Shown here: positions 1 through 8,306 of the stretch, piece after piece | Numbering within the stretch: the stretch's first letter is position 1 | Layout of the letters: the number at the start of each line of letters is the position of its first letter | Assembly: GCF_018682675.1 (NCBI RefSeq) | Contig: NZ_JAFMTR010000113.1 | Location: forward strand, 22,166 to 86,165 | Reading direction: 5' to 3' | DNA length: 64,000 nucleotides | DNA from: Sphingopyxis soli | GTDB lineage: Bacteria > Pseudomonadota > Alphaproteobacteria > Sphingomonadales > Sphingomonadaceae | The notes under the pieces: model-generated | The model's input: the letters and a program-made list of their open reading frames with translations, nothing else | What the model was told of the DNA's origin: nothing | The model's database searches: none | Translations under genes and position numbers: made by a program

Positions 1-535
1 GCCCCGCCGACATGTTGATCCCGATGCTGCTCATCCCCGAGCCCTGGAAATCGCCCGGGATCATCAGCAGCGAAGGGAATGCGGTCGGCTTGAAATAGGT
101 CGCTTTGCCTTTGCTGCCCTTTTCGAGCGCGATGTTGATGTCGAGCGGCACGTCCTGCGACTTGAGCTTGGAAAGCGCGCCGTGCCCGAACAGCTCGGCT
201 ACCGGCTGCACCGTGTAGCCACTTGCCGCGAGCTGCCGCACGAAGTCGGCATAGGCGGCGTCGGTCACCGCCTGCATCATCTCGGGTGTCACGCCGACGA
301 GCGCGCTCTTGGCTTTGGTCGTGCCGCCGAACGCGCCCATCAATCCACCGGTCGCCGCGGTCTGGTCGATGGATTCAAAGATGAAGCCGACGTTGAAGGC
401 GCCGACGGCGACGGCGGTAACGCCCTTGGCATTCGCCGGTCCCGAAATCTTGACCGGTTCGGCATCCTTGGCGTTGGCGATGACAGGCTGAACCAGCAGC
501 GCCGCAATCGCGGCAGCCGACAGCAATTTCTTCAT
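1..535 (-). CDS. secreted protein of unknown function (3' end cut by window edge)
   Basis: The minus frame is open from an ATG at 535 to the window edge, giving about 178 residues without a stop. The N-terminus MKKLLSAAAIAALLVQPVIANA is a typical Sec signal peptide: two lysines, a hydrophobic core and an AxA-like site near residue 22. The mature part is soluble-looking, rich in Ala and Gly, with no membrane segment and no motif I recognise. A purine-rich stretch (GGAGG at about 545-549) lies just upstream as a ribosome site. It is downstream of the VWA gene on the same strand, but about 130 bp with a hairpin separate them, so it may be transcribed on its own. The function is unknown; I place the protein in the periplasm or outside the cell from the signal peptide only. 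Confidence 0.75.
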   Translation of the reverse strand, partial: MKKLLSAAAIAALLVQPVIANAKDAEPVKISGPANAKGVTAVAVGAFNVGFIFESIDQTAATGGLMGAFGGTTKAKSALVGVTPEMMQAVTDAAYADFVRQLAASGYTVQPVAELFGHGALSKLKSQDVPLDINIALEKGSKGKATYFKPTAFPSLLMIPGDFQGSGMSSIGINMSAG

Positions 536-614
536 GGGTCATATCCTCCGACCCCGCACCCTGCCGGTCGACCCTACCGACCGAAGAGAGAGGTTAATCG
601 AAGCAACCCACGGT

Positions 615-639
615 CCCCCGCATCGGTCAGATGCGGGGG
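615..639 (-). terminator. hairpin downstream of the VWA gene
   Basis: CCCCCGCAT at 615-623 and ATGCGGGGG at 631-639 form a perfect 9-bp stem with a 7-base loop, 25 bp past the VWA stop codon. No clear U-tract follows on the minus strand, so it may be a weak terminator or an mRNA 3' end stabiliser. Confidence 0.45.
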
Positions 640-664
640 CGAGTCAATGTCTGACGTCAGAGCG

Positions 665-2275
665 TCAACCGTTCTGCCATTTGAAGTCGGCCGGCAGGAT
701 GCATTTGCCAGCGTCATATTTGCCGACGCTGCGGATGATCTCCTGATCCTCTGGTTCGATGCGGCGGCCGCTGATCTGGCTGTCGATTACCCGGCGGACA
801 AGTGCGTCGAGCTTGGTCACCAGATAGCAGTCGATCGCTGGCGGCGCGTGCGGATTGCCCACACCGCTGTCGTCGGTCAGGAACAGATAGCGCGACTGGG
901 TCGCCGCGGCCATCGCGCGCATCGCATATTCGGCCTTGTCTGCGACGCCCGACGCCGCGACCGGCGTGATGTGGATCCGTTTGGCGCGCGCGACTTCGGC
1001 GGCTTGCCAGGTTCGTCCGAACAGTTCGTCGTGCGGCGGCGCGTCGGCGACGAGCAGCAGCGATTTGACCGCATCGGGCCGCCAGTCCTGACCGACCGCG
1101 CGGATCAACGCCTGGTCCATCGCCTCGGGATAGTCGCCCCCGCCGGTCGCATATTGCTGCGCGAGCGAACCCTGCGCCGCGCCGACGTCGCGGGTAAAGG
1201 CGATGGTGCGCGTGACGTAATCGTCGCCAAGGTCGCGGTAAAAGACAAAGCCGATCCGGATATCGAGATCGCGGTGCTTTGCGGTGATCGACGCGATGAT
1301 CGAGCGCATTTCGGACTGGAGGTAGCGGATCTCGTCGCCCATGCTGCCGGTCGTATCGACGACAAGCATCAGGTCGAGCTTCGTCGCCTTCACCGCCATA
1401 TGGTTCGCGGTCAGGCCGACCGTCTGGCCGCCCGCCGCGCCGCTGACGAGCACGGTGCGCGCGTCGGCGATCGTGCGCCCGGCCTTCCGCGCCGAAATGG
1501 TGATCCGCTCGCTCAGCCGGTCGAGGCCGGGGAAAAAGACCACGCTGCCGTCAGCCTGCGTCGCCATCGTGATGCTGTTGCCGTCGCTGCAGGTGACGAC
1601 GACATCGGCGAAGGGAATCGGCTGGCCGCTGCGGTCGTTGACCTTCACCGTCACGACCCGCGTCGTATCGACCCGCGGCATCGTCCGGATCTCCTGCCCC
1701 AGATTGCTGCGGTTTACATAAGCGGCATAAAGTTCGGGATTCAGCAGGTCGTCATGCTCGCCGGCGGTCAATATTCCCGACTGCGGCTGCGGATAGGGGC
1801 GCGGCGGCATTCTCGAAACGTCGCCCCGTGCCCCGAAGCCGGCGGCGGATCCCGCGCTAATCCCTTCAACGGGCGGCGTGGCGCTGACCGGCGCCGATGC
1901 CTCGGCTGATCCGGCAGCACTGCCCGTCACCACCACCTCGCGCGCCGCGCCATCGACCGCCGGAGACGGCGGAGCCATCATCGGCGGCGGAGGCGGTGGA
2001 GGAGGCGGCGGCGGAGGCGGAGGAGCCTCGGGCATCGGCCTCGCCATAACCGCATCGTCGGCTCGCTCGCGGCCGCCGCGCTTCTTGTACGCCCCTTCAT
2101 TCTGCTGCGGCTGCGGCCTCTCTTCGGGGTCGAGACGCGGCAGCGGCCCCGCATTGCGGCAGAAGCCCTGCTGCGGATCGACAGTCCGGGCATTGGCGAT
2201 TGCCAAGGGCAGCGGCGTCGGGCCCGAAGCCAGCACGGCAAATATGGTGACACCTGTCAGCAATCGATTTCGCAT
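665..2275 (-). CDS. von Willebrand factor A domain protein with a 14-proline tract
   Basis: This is a secreted protein of 536 residues from the ATG at 2275; the adjacent ATG at 2278 is also possible, but GGGGAG at about 2287-2292 is better spaced for 2275. It begins with a signal peptide (MRNRLLTGVTIFAVLASG). A low-complexity region follows with fourteen consecutive prolines at about 1984-2025. Around residue 306 the metal-ion-dependent adhesion site DTTGSMGDE (DxTxS) opens a VWA domain of about 180 residues. Between the proline tract and the VWA domain lies a region (PIPFADVVVTC) that resembles a beta-sandwich carboxypeptidase-regulatory or TonB-plug-like segment. VWA domains bind ligands or partner proteins through a divalent cation. 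The likely location is periplasmic or on the cell surface, with the proline tract as a spacer. No partner gene is adjacent, so the target is unknown. Confidence 0.8.
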   Translation of the reverse strand: MRNRLLTGVTIFAVLASGPTPLPLAIANARTVDPQQGFCRNAGPLPRLDPEERPQPQQNEGAYKKRGGRERADDAVMARPMPEAPPPPPPPPPPPPPPMMAPPSPAVDGAAREVVVTGSAAGSAEASAPVSATPPVEGISAGSAAGFGARGDVSRMPPRPYPQPQSGILTAGEHDDLLNPELYAAYVNRSNLGQEIRTMPRVDTTRVVTVKVNDRSGQPIPFADVVVTCSDGNSITMATQADGSVVFFPGLDRLSERITISARKAGRTIADARTVLVSGAAGGQTVGLTANHMAVKATKLDLMLVVDTTGSMGDEIRYLQSEMRSIIASITAKHRDLDIRIGFVFYRDLGDDYVTRTIAFTRDVGAAQGSLAQQYATGGGDYPEAMDQALIRAVGQDWRPDAVKSLLLVADAPPHDELFGRTWQAAEVARAKRIHITPVAASGVADKAEYAMRAMAAATQSRYLFLTDDSGVGNPHAPPAIDCYLVTKLDALVRRVIDSQISGRRIEPEDQEIIRSVGKYDAGKCILPADFKWQNG

Positions 2276-2390
2276 CATCCAACTCCCCGGCATGAGATAC
2301 AATATCATCAACCTGTCGGCCAGCCGCTGAACCGTGGCTGAACCGCGATGAGTGGTTAGATTGTCGGGAGTTGCGCCGCTGTGCGGCGGG

Positions 2391-3476
2391 TCACATCAGC
2401 GACACCCGCGCTCCGGCGTGCCGCGCAACGCGGCCGGCGAGTTCGAGTTCGAGCAGCACCAGCTGGACCGCAGCCGCGGGGCGCCCGGATTGCCGCACGA
2501 TCTCGTCCACCGCAACCGGCGTCGGGCCGAGAAGTCCGGCGACAGCATCGCGATCCCCGTCCCCCGTCTCGATCGCCTGCGCCATCTCGAAAGACGCGGG
2601 GCGCGGTTCACGCGCCATGCGATCGTCGATCGGGCCCATCGCTTCGAGCACATCGTCGACGGTCTGCACCAGCGTTGCGCCCTCGCGGATCAGTTGGTTG
2701 CACCCTTGCGCGCGCGGATCGAGCGGCGACCCCGGCACAGCCATGACCTCGCGCCCGAAATCGCCTGCGCGCCGCGCCGTGATCAACGACCCCGAACGCG
2801 GCGCCGCCTCGATCACCAGGGTTCCGTGCGCAAGGCCTGCGATGATGCGGTTGCGCGCGGGGAAGTGCCGCGCCAATGGTTCGGTGCCCGGCGGCTGCTC
2901 GGCGACCAGCAATTGGTCGCTCGCGATCTTTTCCTGCAGCGCGGCATTTTCGGGCGGAAAAGCGATGTCGATCCCGCTCGCGATCACCGCTGCGGTCGAT
3001 CCGCCGAGCGCACCGACATGCGCGGCGGTATCGACCCCGCGCGCCAGCCCGCTGACCACGGTCACGCCGCGCGCGGCGAGATCGGCCGCCATCTGCCGGG
3101 CAAAGCGGCACGCGATCGCCGAAGCGTTACGCGCGCCGACGATCGCGACAGACGGCCGCTGGAGCATCGCCATGTCGCCGCGCACGATGATGACGGGCGG
3201 TGCGCCCTCGGCCTCGCGCAGCAGCGCGGAATAGTCCGCGTCGTCGCTGAACACGTGCCGCGCGCCCAATTCGGCAACGCGCTCGATCTCGCGCTGCGCG
3301 AGTTCGGCGGGGGCGATACGCGGTTTCCCTGCGCCGCCCCGCAGCACAAGGCCGGGTAACGCCTCGAGGGCCGCCTCGCCCGAACCGAAGCGCTGCATCA
3401 AATGATGCCAGCTTACCGGACCGACATGCGGCGTGCGGATCAGGCGCAGCCGTGCCAGCCGCTCGGCGTCCGTCAC
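2391..3476 (-). CDS. dprA: DNA processing protein DprA (Smf)
   Basis: This is a 361-residue DprA. It loads RecA onto incoming single-stranded DNA during natural transformation. The Rossmann-like DprA core is clear: AIVGARNAS, VVSGLARGVDTAAH, GIDIAFPPEN, ARNRIIAGL and the EAAPRSGSLITA stretch near residue 230. A C-terminal winged-helix-like segment (VAVDEIVRQSGRPAAAV) ends the protein, as in many proteobacterial DprA. The start is the GTG at 3476, whose bases overlap the plsY stop (GTGA), so translation is coupled to plsY. The longer open frame upstream only shadows plsY. comEC at 57.3-59.4 kb is a second competence gene in the window. Confidence 0.95.
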   Translation of the reverse strand: MTDAERLARLRLIRTPHVGPVSWHHLMQRFGSGEAALEALPGLVLRGGAGKPRIAPAELAQREIERVAELGARHVFSDDADYSALLREAEGAPPVIIVRGDMAMLQRPSVAIVGARNASAIACRFARQMAADLAARGVTVVSGLARGVDTAAHVGALGGSTAAVIASGIDIAFPPENAALQEKIASDQLLVAEQPPGTEPLARHFPARNRIIAGLAHGTLVIEAAPRSGSLITARRAGDFGREVMAVPGSPLDPRAQGCNQLIREGATLVQTVDDVLEAMGPIDDRMAREPRPASFEMAQAIETGDGDRDAVAGLLGPTPVAVDEIVRQSGRPAAAVQLVLLELELAGRVARHAGARVSLM

Positions 3477-4078
3477 GCAGCCTTGTCCTTCTTCGAGCCG
3501 ATGCGCGGTTCGGTGCCCGCGCGAAGCCTCGCGATATTCTCGCGGTGGCGCCACAGCACGATCACTGCCAGCCCGGCGAGCCCGGTCGCATAGACCGGAT
3601 AGCCGAGCGCCAGCGCAGCGACCGGCGCCGATACCGCACCGACCATGCCGCCCAGCGAAGATATGCGCGAGAGCAACGCCGCCGCGAGCCACACGACCGC
3701 GAACACGACGCCGATCGGCCACGCGAGCGCGAGCGACAGGCCAAGCAGCGTCGCCACCCCTTTCCCGCCCCGGAATTTGAGCCACACCGGATAGCAATGG
3801 CCGATCATCGCCGCCGCGCCTGCGATCATCGCGCCGTCCTGCCCCAACTCGGGCAAAAATTGGCGCGCCAGAAGCACCGCAACCGCGCCCTTGGCGCCAT
3901 CGAGGATCAGCGTTGCCGCCGCCAGTTCCTTGCGCCCCGTCCGCAGCACATTGGTCGCGCCGATATTCCCCGAGCCGATCTGGCGCAGGTCTCCGGCGCC
4001 GAACAACCGCGTCAGGATGATCCCGAAGGGGATCGACCCCAGCAGATAGCCCGTCAGGGCCAAAACGATGATCGTCAC
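3473..4078 (-). CDS. plsY: glycerol-3-phosphate acyltransferase PlsY
   Basis: PlsY is an inner-membrane enzyme that moves the acyl group from acyl-phosphate to glycerol-3-phosphate, the first step of phospholipid synthesis. The 201-residue length is typical and there are about five membrane segments. The three family motifs are visible: GSGNIGATNVLRTGRK near residues 36-51, the GAKGAVAV stretch near 62, and FRGGKGVATLLG near residue 103. The start is a GTG at 4078. It is followed by dprA with a 4-base GTGA overlap and is divergent from murI, with a 122-bp shared upstream region. Confidence 0.95.
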   Translation of the reverse strand: MTIIVLALTGYLLGSIPFGIILTRLFGAGDLRQIGSGNIGATNVLRTGRKELAAATLILDGAKGAVAVLLARQFLPELGQDGAMIAGAAAMIGHCYPVWLKFRGGKGVATLLGLSLALAWPIGVVFAVVWLAAALLSRISSLGGMVGAVSAPVAALALGYPVYATGLAGLAVIVLWRHRENIARLRAGTEPRIGSKKDKAA

Positions 4079-4200
4079 ACGGCGCTCCCCAGCTTGCCGG
4101 ACTCGCCTCCGGCTGCCCGCGCCTTTTGGCGGCAGTGGGGGCTATGGGTCAACGCCATGCTTGCCGCGCGGCGGGCGTTTGGCGTATCGCCGCGTCCGAT

Positions 4201-5010
4201 ATGGATCATTCCCCCGAACCGGACGCGCCCATCCTCTTCTTCGACAGCGGTCTCGGCGGGCTATCCGTGCTCGACCCGACGCGCGCGCTGCTTCCGACCG
4301 CACGGTTTGTCTATGCCGCCGACTATGCGGGCCTGCCCTATGGCAAGAAGACGAACGAGGAACTGGCCGCGCGCGTTCCCGCTCTGCTCGGCCGCCTCGT
4401 CGAGCGATATCAGCCGCGCCTCGCGGTGATCGCGTGCAACACCGCGTCGACGATTGCCCTGCCGCACGTTCGCGCCGCACTCGACTTGCCGATCGTCGGC
4501 ACCGTCCCCGCGATCAAACCCGCTGCCGAGTTGACCCAAACCGGCGCGATCGGCGTCCTCGGCACCGAGGCGACGGTGCGCCAGCCCTATGTCGACGACC
4601 TCAGCGCCAAGTTCGCCAGCGACAAGACGGTGCTTCGCCATGGCAGTCCCGGGCTGGTTACGGCCGCCGAGGCAAAGCTCAATGGCCAGCCCTATGACCC
4701 GGCAGCCATCGAGCGCGCGATCGCGGGATTGCGCAACCAGCCCGGCGGCGATGCGATCGACGTCATCGTCCTCGCCTGCACCCACTTCCCGCTGCTCGCC
4801 GAAGAGCTGCAGGCGGTTGCCGGCCCCGGCGTTCGCCTGATCGACGGAGCGGCAGGGATTGCGCGGCGCATCGCCTATCTGACCGACGGCCAGCGGTGGC
4901 CTGCCGACCCCGCTCCCGGCATCGCGGTGTTCACACGCAGCGACGATCGCCCGCCCCCGCCCCTCGCGGCGCTCGCGCCCTATGGCATCGGGTCGATTGA
5001 GACAATTTGA
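4201..5010 (+). CDS. murI: glutamate racemase
   Basis: MurI converts L-glutamate to D-glutamate for peptidoglycan. The product is 269 residues from the ATG at 4201 (MDHSPEPD); the upstream in-frame extension from 4126 has no family similarity. Catalytic features are visible: FFDSGLGGLSV at the N-terminus, the first cysteine in IACNTAST near residue 82 and the second in VLACTHFPLL near residue 191. The DPTRALLP segment after the glycine loop is normal for the family. It is divergent from plsY and sits about 125 bp upstream of hemA. Confidence 0.95.
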   Translation: MDHSPEPDAPILFFDSGLGGLSVLDPTRALLPTARFVYAADYAGLPYGKKTNEELAARVPALLGRLVERYQPRLAVIACNTASTIALPHVRAALDLPIVGTVPAIKPAAELTQTGAIGVLGTEATVRQPYVDDLSAKFASDKTVLRHGSPGLVTAAEAKLNGQPYDPAAIERAIAGLRNQPGGDAIDVIVLACTHFPLLAEELQAVAGPGVRLIDGAAGIARRIAYLTDGQRWPADPAPGIAVFTRSDDRPPPPLAALAPYGIGSIETI

Positions 5011-5134
5011 CACAACTGCTGCGAATCGTTCGCACTGGCTTTCCCAGCCTTTCGAGGGTAATGCGGCGCGGAATACCGTCGCCGGAGGGAGCGGCGCCGA
5101 CGCCGAACTGGCACCTGACATGCGGGGCTGAGAC

Positions 5135-6349
5135 GTGAACTATAACGATATTTTCGCACGCGCGATCGACCGGTTGCACGAAGAGGGCCGCTACCGCGTC
5201 TTCATCGACATTCTGCGCAACAAGGGCGCTTTTCCGAACGCGCGCTGCTTCGCGGGCCACAACGGGCCGAAGCCGATCACCGTCTGGTGCTCGAACGACT
5301 ATCTCGCGATGGGCCAGCATCCCAAGGTCATCGAGGCGATGGAGGAGGCGCTGCACGACGTCGGCGCCGGTTCGGGCGGCACGCGCAACATCGGCGGCAA
5401 CACCCATTATCATATCGACCTCGAGCATGAACTTGCCGACCTGCACGGCAAGGATGGCGCGCTGCTCTTCACCTCCGGCTATATCTCGAACGAGGCAACG
5501 CTCGGCACGCTCGGCAAGCTGCTCCCGAACTGCATCATCTATTCGGACGAGCTCAACCACGCCTCGATGATCGCGGGCATCCGCAATTCGGGCTGCGAAA
5601 AGCGCGTGTGGCGGCACAACGATCTTGAACATCTCGAGGAACTGCTCGCCGCCGACGATCCCGACGCCGCAAAGCTGATCGCGTTCGAGAGCGTCTATTC
5701 GATGGACGGTGACGTCGCGCCGATCCATGCGATCTGCGACCTTGCCGAAAAGTATAACGCGCTCACCTATTGCGACGAAGTCCATGCCGTCGGCATGTAC
5801 GGCCCGCGCGGCGGCGGCATCACCGACCGCGACGAGGCGGCGCACCGTGTCACGATTATCGAAGGGACGTTGGGCAAGGCGTTCGGCGTGATGGGCGGCT
5901 ATATCGCCGCCGACAAGAATATCGTCGACGTGATCCGCTCGTACGCGCCGGGCTTCATCTTCACCACCAGCCTTTCGCCGGTGCTCGTCGCGGGAGTCCT
6001 CGCCAGCGTCCGTCACCTCAAGGCGTCGAGCGTCGAGCGCGACGCGCAGCAGGCGGCAGCGGCCTATCTCAAGCAATGCTTCCGCGACGCCGGACTGCCG
6101 GTGATGGATTCGACGACGCACATCGTCCCGCTGATGGTCGGCGATCCGGTGCGCGCGAAGAAGATCAGCGATATATTGCTCGCCGAATATGGCGTCTATG
6201 TGCAGCCGATCAATTTCCCGACCGTGCCGCGCGGCACCGAACGCTTGCGCTTCACGCCTGGCCCGGCGCATGACGAGGCGATGATGCGCGAATTGACTGA
6301 AGCGCTCGTCGAAATCTGGGACCGTCTCGAGCTGCGCAAGGCCGCGTGA
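5135..6349 (+). CDS. hemA: 5-aminolevulinate synthase
   Basis: This PLP enzyme condenses glycine with succinyl-CoA to 5-aminolevulinate, the first haem step in alphaproteobacteria (Shemin or C4 pathway). It has 404 residues and begins with a GTG at 5135 ([11 protein letters not shown]). Seen in the sequence are the glycine-rich [15 protein letters not shown] region, [15 protein letters not shown] with the PLP-contacting Asp, and [14 protein letters not shown] with the PLP lysine near residue 248. The stop overlaps the start of the nitroreductase gene (GTGA). A palindrome GCGAA-TCG-TTCGC at 5021-5033 lies in the upstream gap and could be an operator, but I do not recognise it. Confidence 0.96.
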   Translation: MNYNDIFARAIDRLHEEGRYRVFIDILRNKGAFPNARCFAGHNGPKPITVWCSNDYLAMGQHPKVIEAMEEALHDVGAGSGGTRNIGGNTHYHIDLEHELADLHGKDGALLFTSGYISNEATLGTLGKLLPNCIIYSDELNHASMIAGIRNSGCEKRVWRHNDLEHLEELLAADDPDAAKLIAFESVYSMDGDVAPIHAICDLAEKYNALTYCDEVHAVGMYGPRGGGITDRDEAAHRVTIIEGTLGKAFGVMGGYIAADKNIVDVIRSYAPGFIFTTSLSPVLVAGVLASVRHLKASSVERDAQQAAAAYLKQCFRDAGLPVMDSTTHIVPLMVGDPVRAKKISDILLAEYGVYVQPINFPTVPRGTERLRFTPGPAHDEAMMRELTEALVEIWDRLELRKAA

Positions 6350-7035
6350 CGACCGCCCGCGGCTATGACGAGGTCGTCCGGGGACGCCGCTCGATCCGCG
6401 GTTTCCTCGACGAGCCCGTTCCGAAAGAGTTGGTGGCCGAGATACTCGAAGTCGCGATGCGCGCGCCCTCGTCGTACAACAACCAGTGCTGGAATTTCTC
6501 GGTCGTCACCGGCGCACCGCTCGATGCGATCCGGCGCGGCAATACCGAGGGCATCCTGGCCGGCAAGCCCGACAGCCGCGAATTCCGGCGGTTCGATGGC
6601 GGAGCCGACATGCACCGTGCGCGCCAGATCGAGGTTGCGAAACAACTCTTCGGCGCAATGGGCATCGCGCGCGACGACAAGGATGGGCGGCAGGACTGGG
6701 TGCTGCGCGGCTTTCGCCAGTTCGATGCGCCGGTTAGCATCGTCGTGACCTATGACCGCGTCCTGCTCGGCAGCGACATCGCGCCCTTCGATTGCGGCGC
6801 CGTCACCAATGCGCTGGTCAACGCCGCCTGGTCGCGCGGGCTGGGCTGCGTGATCAACAGCCAGGGCATCATGCAAAGCCCCGTCGTGCGCGAACATGCG
6901 CGCATCCCCGACGATCAGGTGATCATGATCTGCGTCGCGATGGGCTGGCCCGACGAGAGCTTTCCGGCCAATGCGGTCGTATCGAACCGCAAGAGCATCG
7001 AAGACGCCGTCCGCTTCGTCGGCTTCGACGATTGA
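6346..7035 (+). CDS. nitroreductase family flavoprotein
   Basis: This is a 229-residue FMN-dependent nitroreductase-fold protein. The N-terminal [13 protein letters not shown] motif binds the FMN phosphate, and [12 protein letters not shown] near residue 40 matches the APS-x-xNxQPW signature. The C-terminal AMGWPDES followed by [10 protein letters not shown] is also typical. Members reduce nitro-compounds, quinones or enones with NAD(P)H; the substrate cannot be told from sequence. The start is a GTG whose last bases overlap the hemA stop, so it is probably co-translated with hemA. The link with haem synthesis may be only positional. It converges on the GNAT gene with three bases between the stops. 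Confidence 0.85.
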   Translation: MTTARGYDEVVRGRRSIRGFLDEPVPKELVAEILEVAMRAPSSYNNQCWNFSVVTGAPLDAIRRGNTEGILAGKPDSREFRRFDGGADMHRARQIEVAKQLFGAMGIARDDKDGRQDWVLRGFRQFDAPVSIVVTYDRVLLGSDIAPFDCGAVTNALVNAAWSRGLGCVINSQGIMQSPVVREHARIPDDQVIMICVAMGWPDESFPANAVVSNRKSIEDAVRFVGFDD

Positions 7036-7038
7036 CCC

Positions 7039-7632
7039 TCAGGCCGGCGGCCGCATCATACCCCAGAAATGGGGACCGCCGCCGGGAACATCCCATTCGA
7101 TCTGCGTAACGAAACCCAGTCGTTCGTATAGCGGCACATTCTCCGGCGTTGCGGTCTCCAGCCAGCACGGCACCCCTTCGGCATCGGCAACCGCCGTCTG
7201 CGCGCGGATGATCCGCCCGCCATGGCCTTTGCCCTGATGGTCGGGCCGGACGCCGACATAATGGAGATACCAGAAGCGCCCCTTGGGCCGGTGCGCGTCG
7301 ATGCTGCCCTGCACTTTCAGCCCGCGCGGCAGGGTTGTGCCGAAGGTCGCGATCAGCGGAAGGACGCTGCGCAGCAATTCGAGCGTGCCGCTGTCGGCCT
7401 GCCCCGGCGCGCGCCAGAGAGCGGCGGCCTCGTCGCCGTCCGAACGCAGCGCCACACCCGCACGGACGTCCGCAGGCACGAGCACCCGAAACAGACCCCG
7501 CAGCGCCCGCTCGCGATGGCCGGGATCGGGCAATATCCAAGACAGCGCCGGATCGGTCTGGAACGCCTGCGCCAGCGTCTCCACCACCGCTGAAAGCTGC
7601 TCACGCTCCGCCTGTCCAATCGTCTCGCCCAT
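7039..7632 (-). CDS. GNAT family N-acetyltransferase
   Basis: This 197-residue protein has a C-terminal GNAT fold. The acetyl-CoA pyrophosphate loop is seen as GVRPDHQGKGHGGRIIRAQ near residues 127-145, followed by the strand WLETATPENVPLYERLGF typical of motif B. The N-terminal half (LAQAFQTDPALSWILPD) matches the GNAT group that starts with a 'DP...W..PD' segment. It lies 33 bp downstream of btaB on the same strand and may be the last gene of the btaA-btaB operon. The substrate is unknown. Confidence 0.8.
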   Translation of the reverse strand: MGETIGQAEREQLSAVVETLAQAFQTDPALSWILPDPGHRERALRGLFRVLVPADVRAGVALRSDGDEAAALWRAPGQADSGTLELLRSVLPLIATFGTTLPRGLKVQGSIDAHRPKGRFWYLHYVGVRPDHQGKGHGGRIIRAQTAVADAEGVPCWLETATPENVPLYERLGFVTQIEWDVPGGGPHFWGMMRPPA

Positions 7633-7665
7633 TTACCCCTCCTTTTCGGTGACGATAGCAGCAAA

Positions 7666-8304
7666 TCAGCCGCGCGCGAGACCGCCGCGGATCGCATAGC
7701 CGCGATAGAGGCTGCGGCAATGACTCGTACTGCCGGTTTCCTTCGCCAGCGCCACGATGACGCGGCCGAGCTCGGTACGCGGCGCGACATGGAACTGGGC
7801 CAGCCAGCCGAACAGCGCGCGCCGCCAGAGCCCTGGCAACCGGTCCTGCTGGCCGAAGTCGACGAGCTCGAGCCGCCCGCCGGGCGCAACGCAGCTTGCG
7901 GCCTGGACCAGCGCCGCCTTCCAGTCGGGGATCATCGACAGCGCATAGCTGATGAACACGCGATCGAAGGTCGCGCGGCCGAACAGCGCCTGCGCGTCGA
8001 ATTCGCACGCATCGCCCTGCGCGAGCGCCGCGGTGACACCGGCCTTGGTCACCGACGCACGCGCGGTCTCCAGCATCGCGTCCGAAATATCGATCCCGAA
8101 CAGCTGCGTCTCCGGCCACGCCTTGCCCACCGCGATGAGGTTACGCCCGGTGCCGCATCCGATTTCGAGCACGCTCCCGCCCGGCGGCGGCGCGAGATCG
8201 GCGATCAACCCGTCGCGCCCCAGCAGATAATATTTCCGCGTGAGGTCGTAGATGTGCCGCTGCGTGCGATAGACGCGGTCCATCAGCTCGCCATGCGCCG
8301 CCAC
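7666..8304 (-). CDS. btaB: BtaB-like diacylglyceryl-homoserine N-methyltransferase
   Basis: This is a class I SAM-dependent methyltransferase of about 212 residues. Motif I is VLEIGCGTGRNLI and the acidic residue that binds the SAM ribose is in LFGIDISDAML. Directly behind btaA, it fits BtaB, which methylates diacylglyceryl-homoserine three times to give the betaine lipid DGTS. The start chosen is the GTG at 8304, two bases after the btaA stop, since the N-terminal LMDRVYRTQRHIYDLTRKYYLLGRD stretch belongs to the family; the ATG at 8283 is an alternative. In the family, expression rises under phosphate limitation, but I see no clear Pho box here. Confidence 0.85.
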   Translation of the reverse strand: MAAHGELMDRVYRTQRHIYDLTRKYYLLGRDGLIADLAPPPGGSVLEIGCGTGRNLIAVGKAWPETQLFGIDISDAMLETARASVTKAGVTAALAQGDACEFDAQALFGRATFDRVFISYALSMIPDWKAALVQAASCVAPGGRLELVDFGQQDRLPGLWRRALFGWLAQFHVAPRTELGRVIVALAKETGSTSHCRSLYRGYAIRGGLARG

Positions 8305-8306
8305 GC

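Noticed and set aside
182..1909. Long plus-strand frame opposite the secreted protein and VWA genes
   Set aside because: It is the antisense shadow of two minus-strand genes; it has no recognised domain and arginine-rich, random-like composition.
5001..5040. Promoter of hemA from TTGACA at 5007
   Set aside because: A -35 match exists, but no acceptable -10 follows at 16-19 bp; the nearby GCGAA-TCG-TTCGC palindrome has no known binder.
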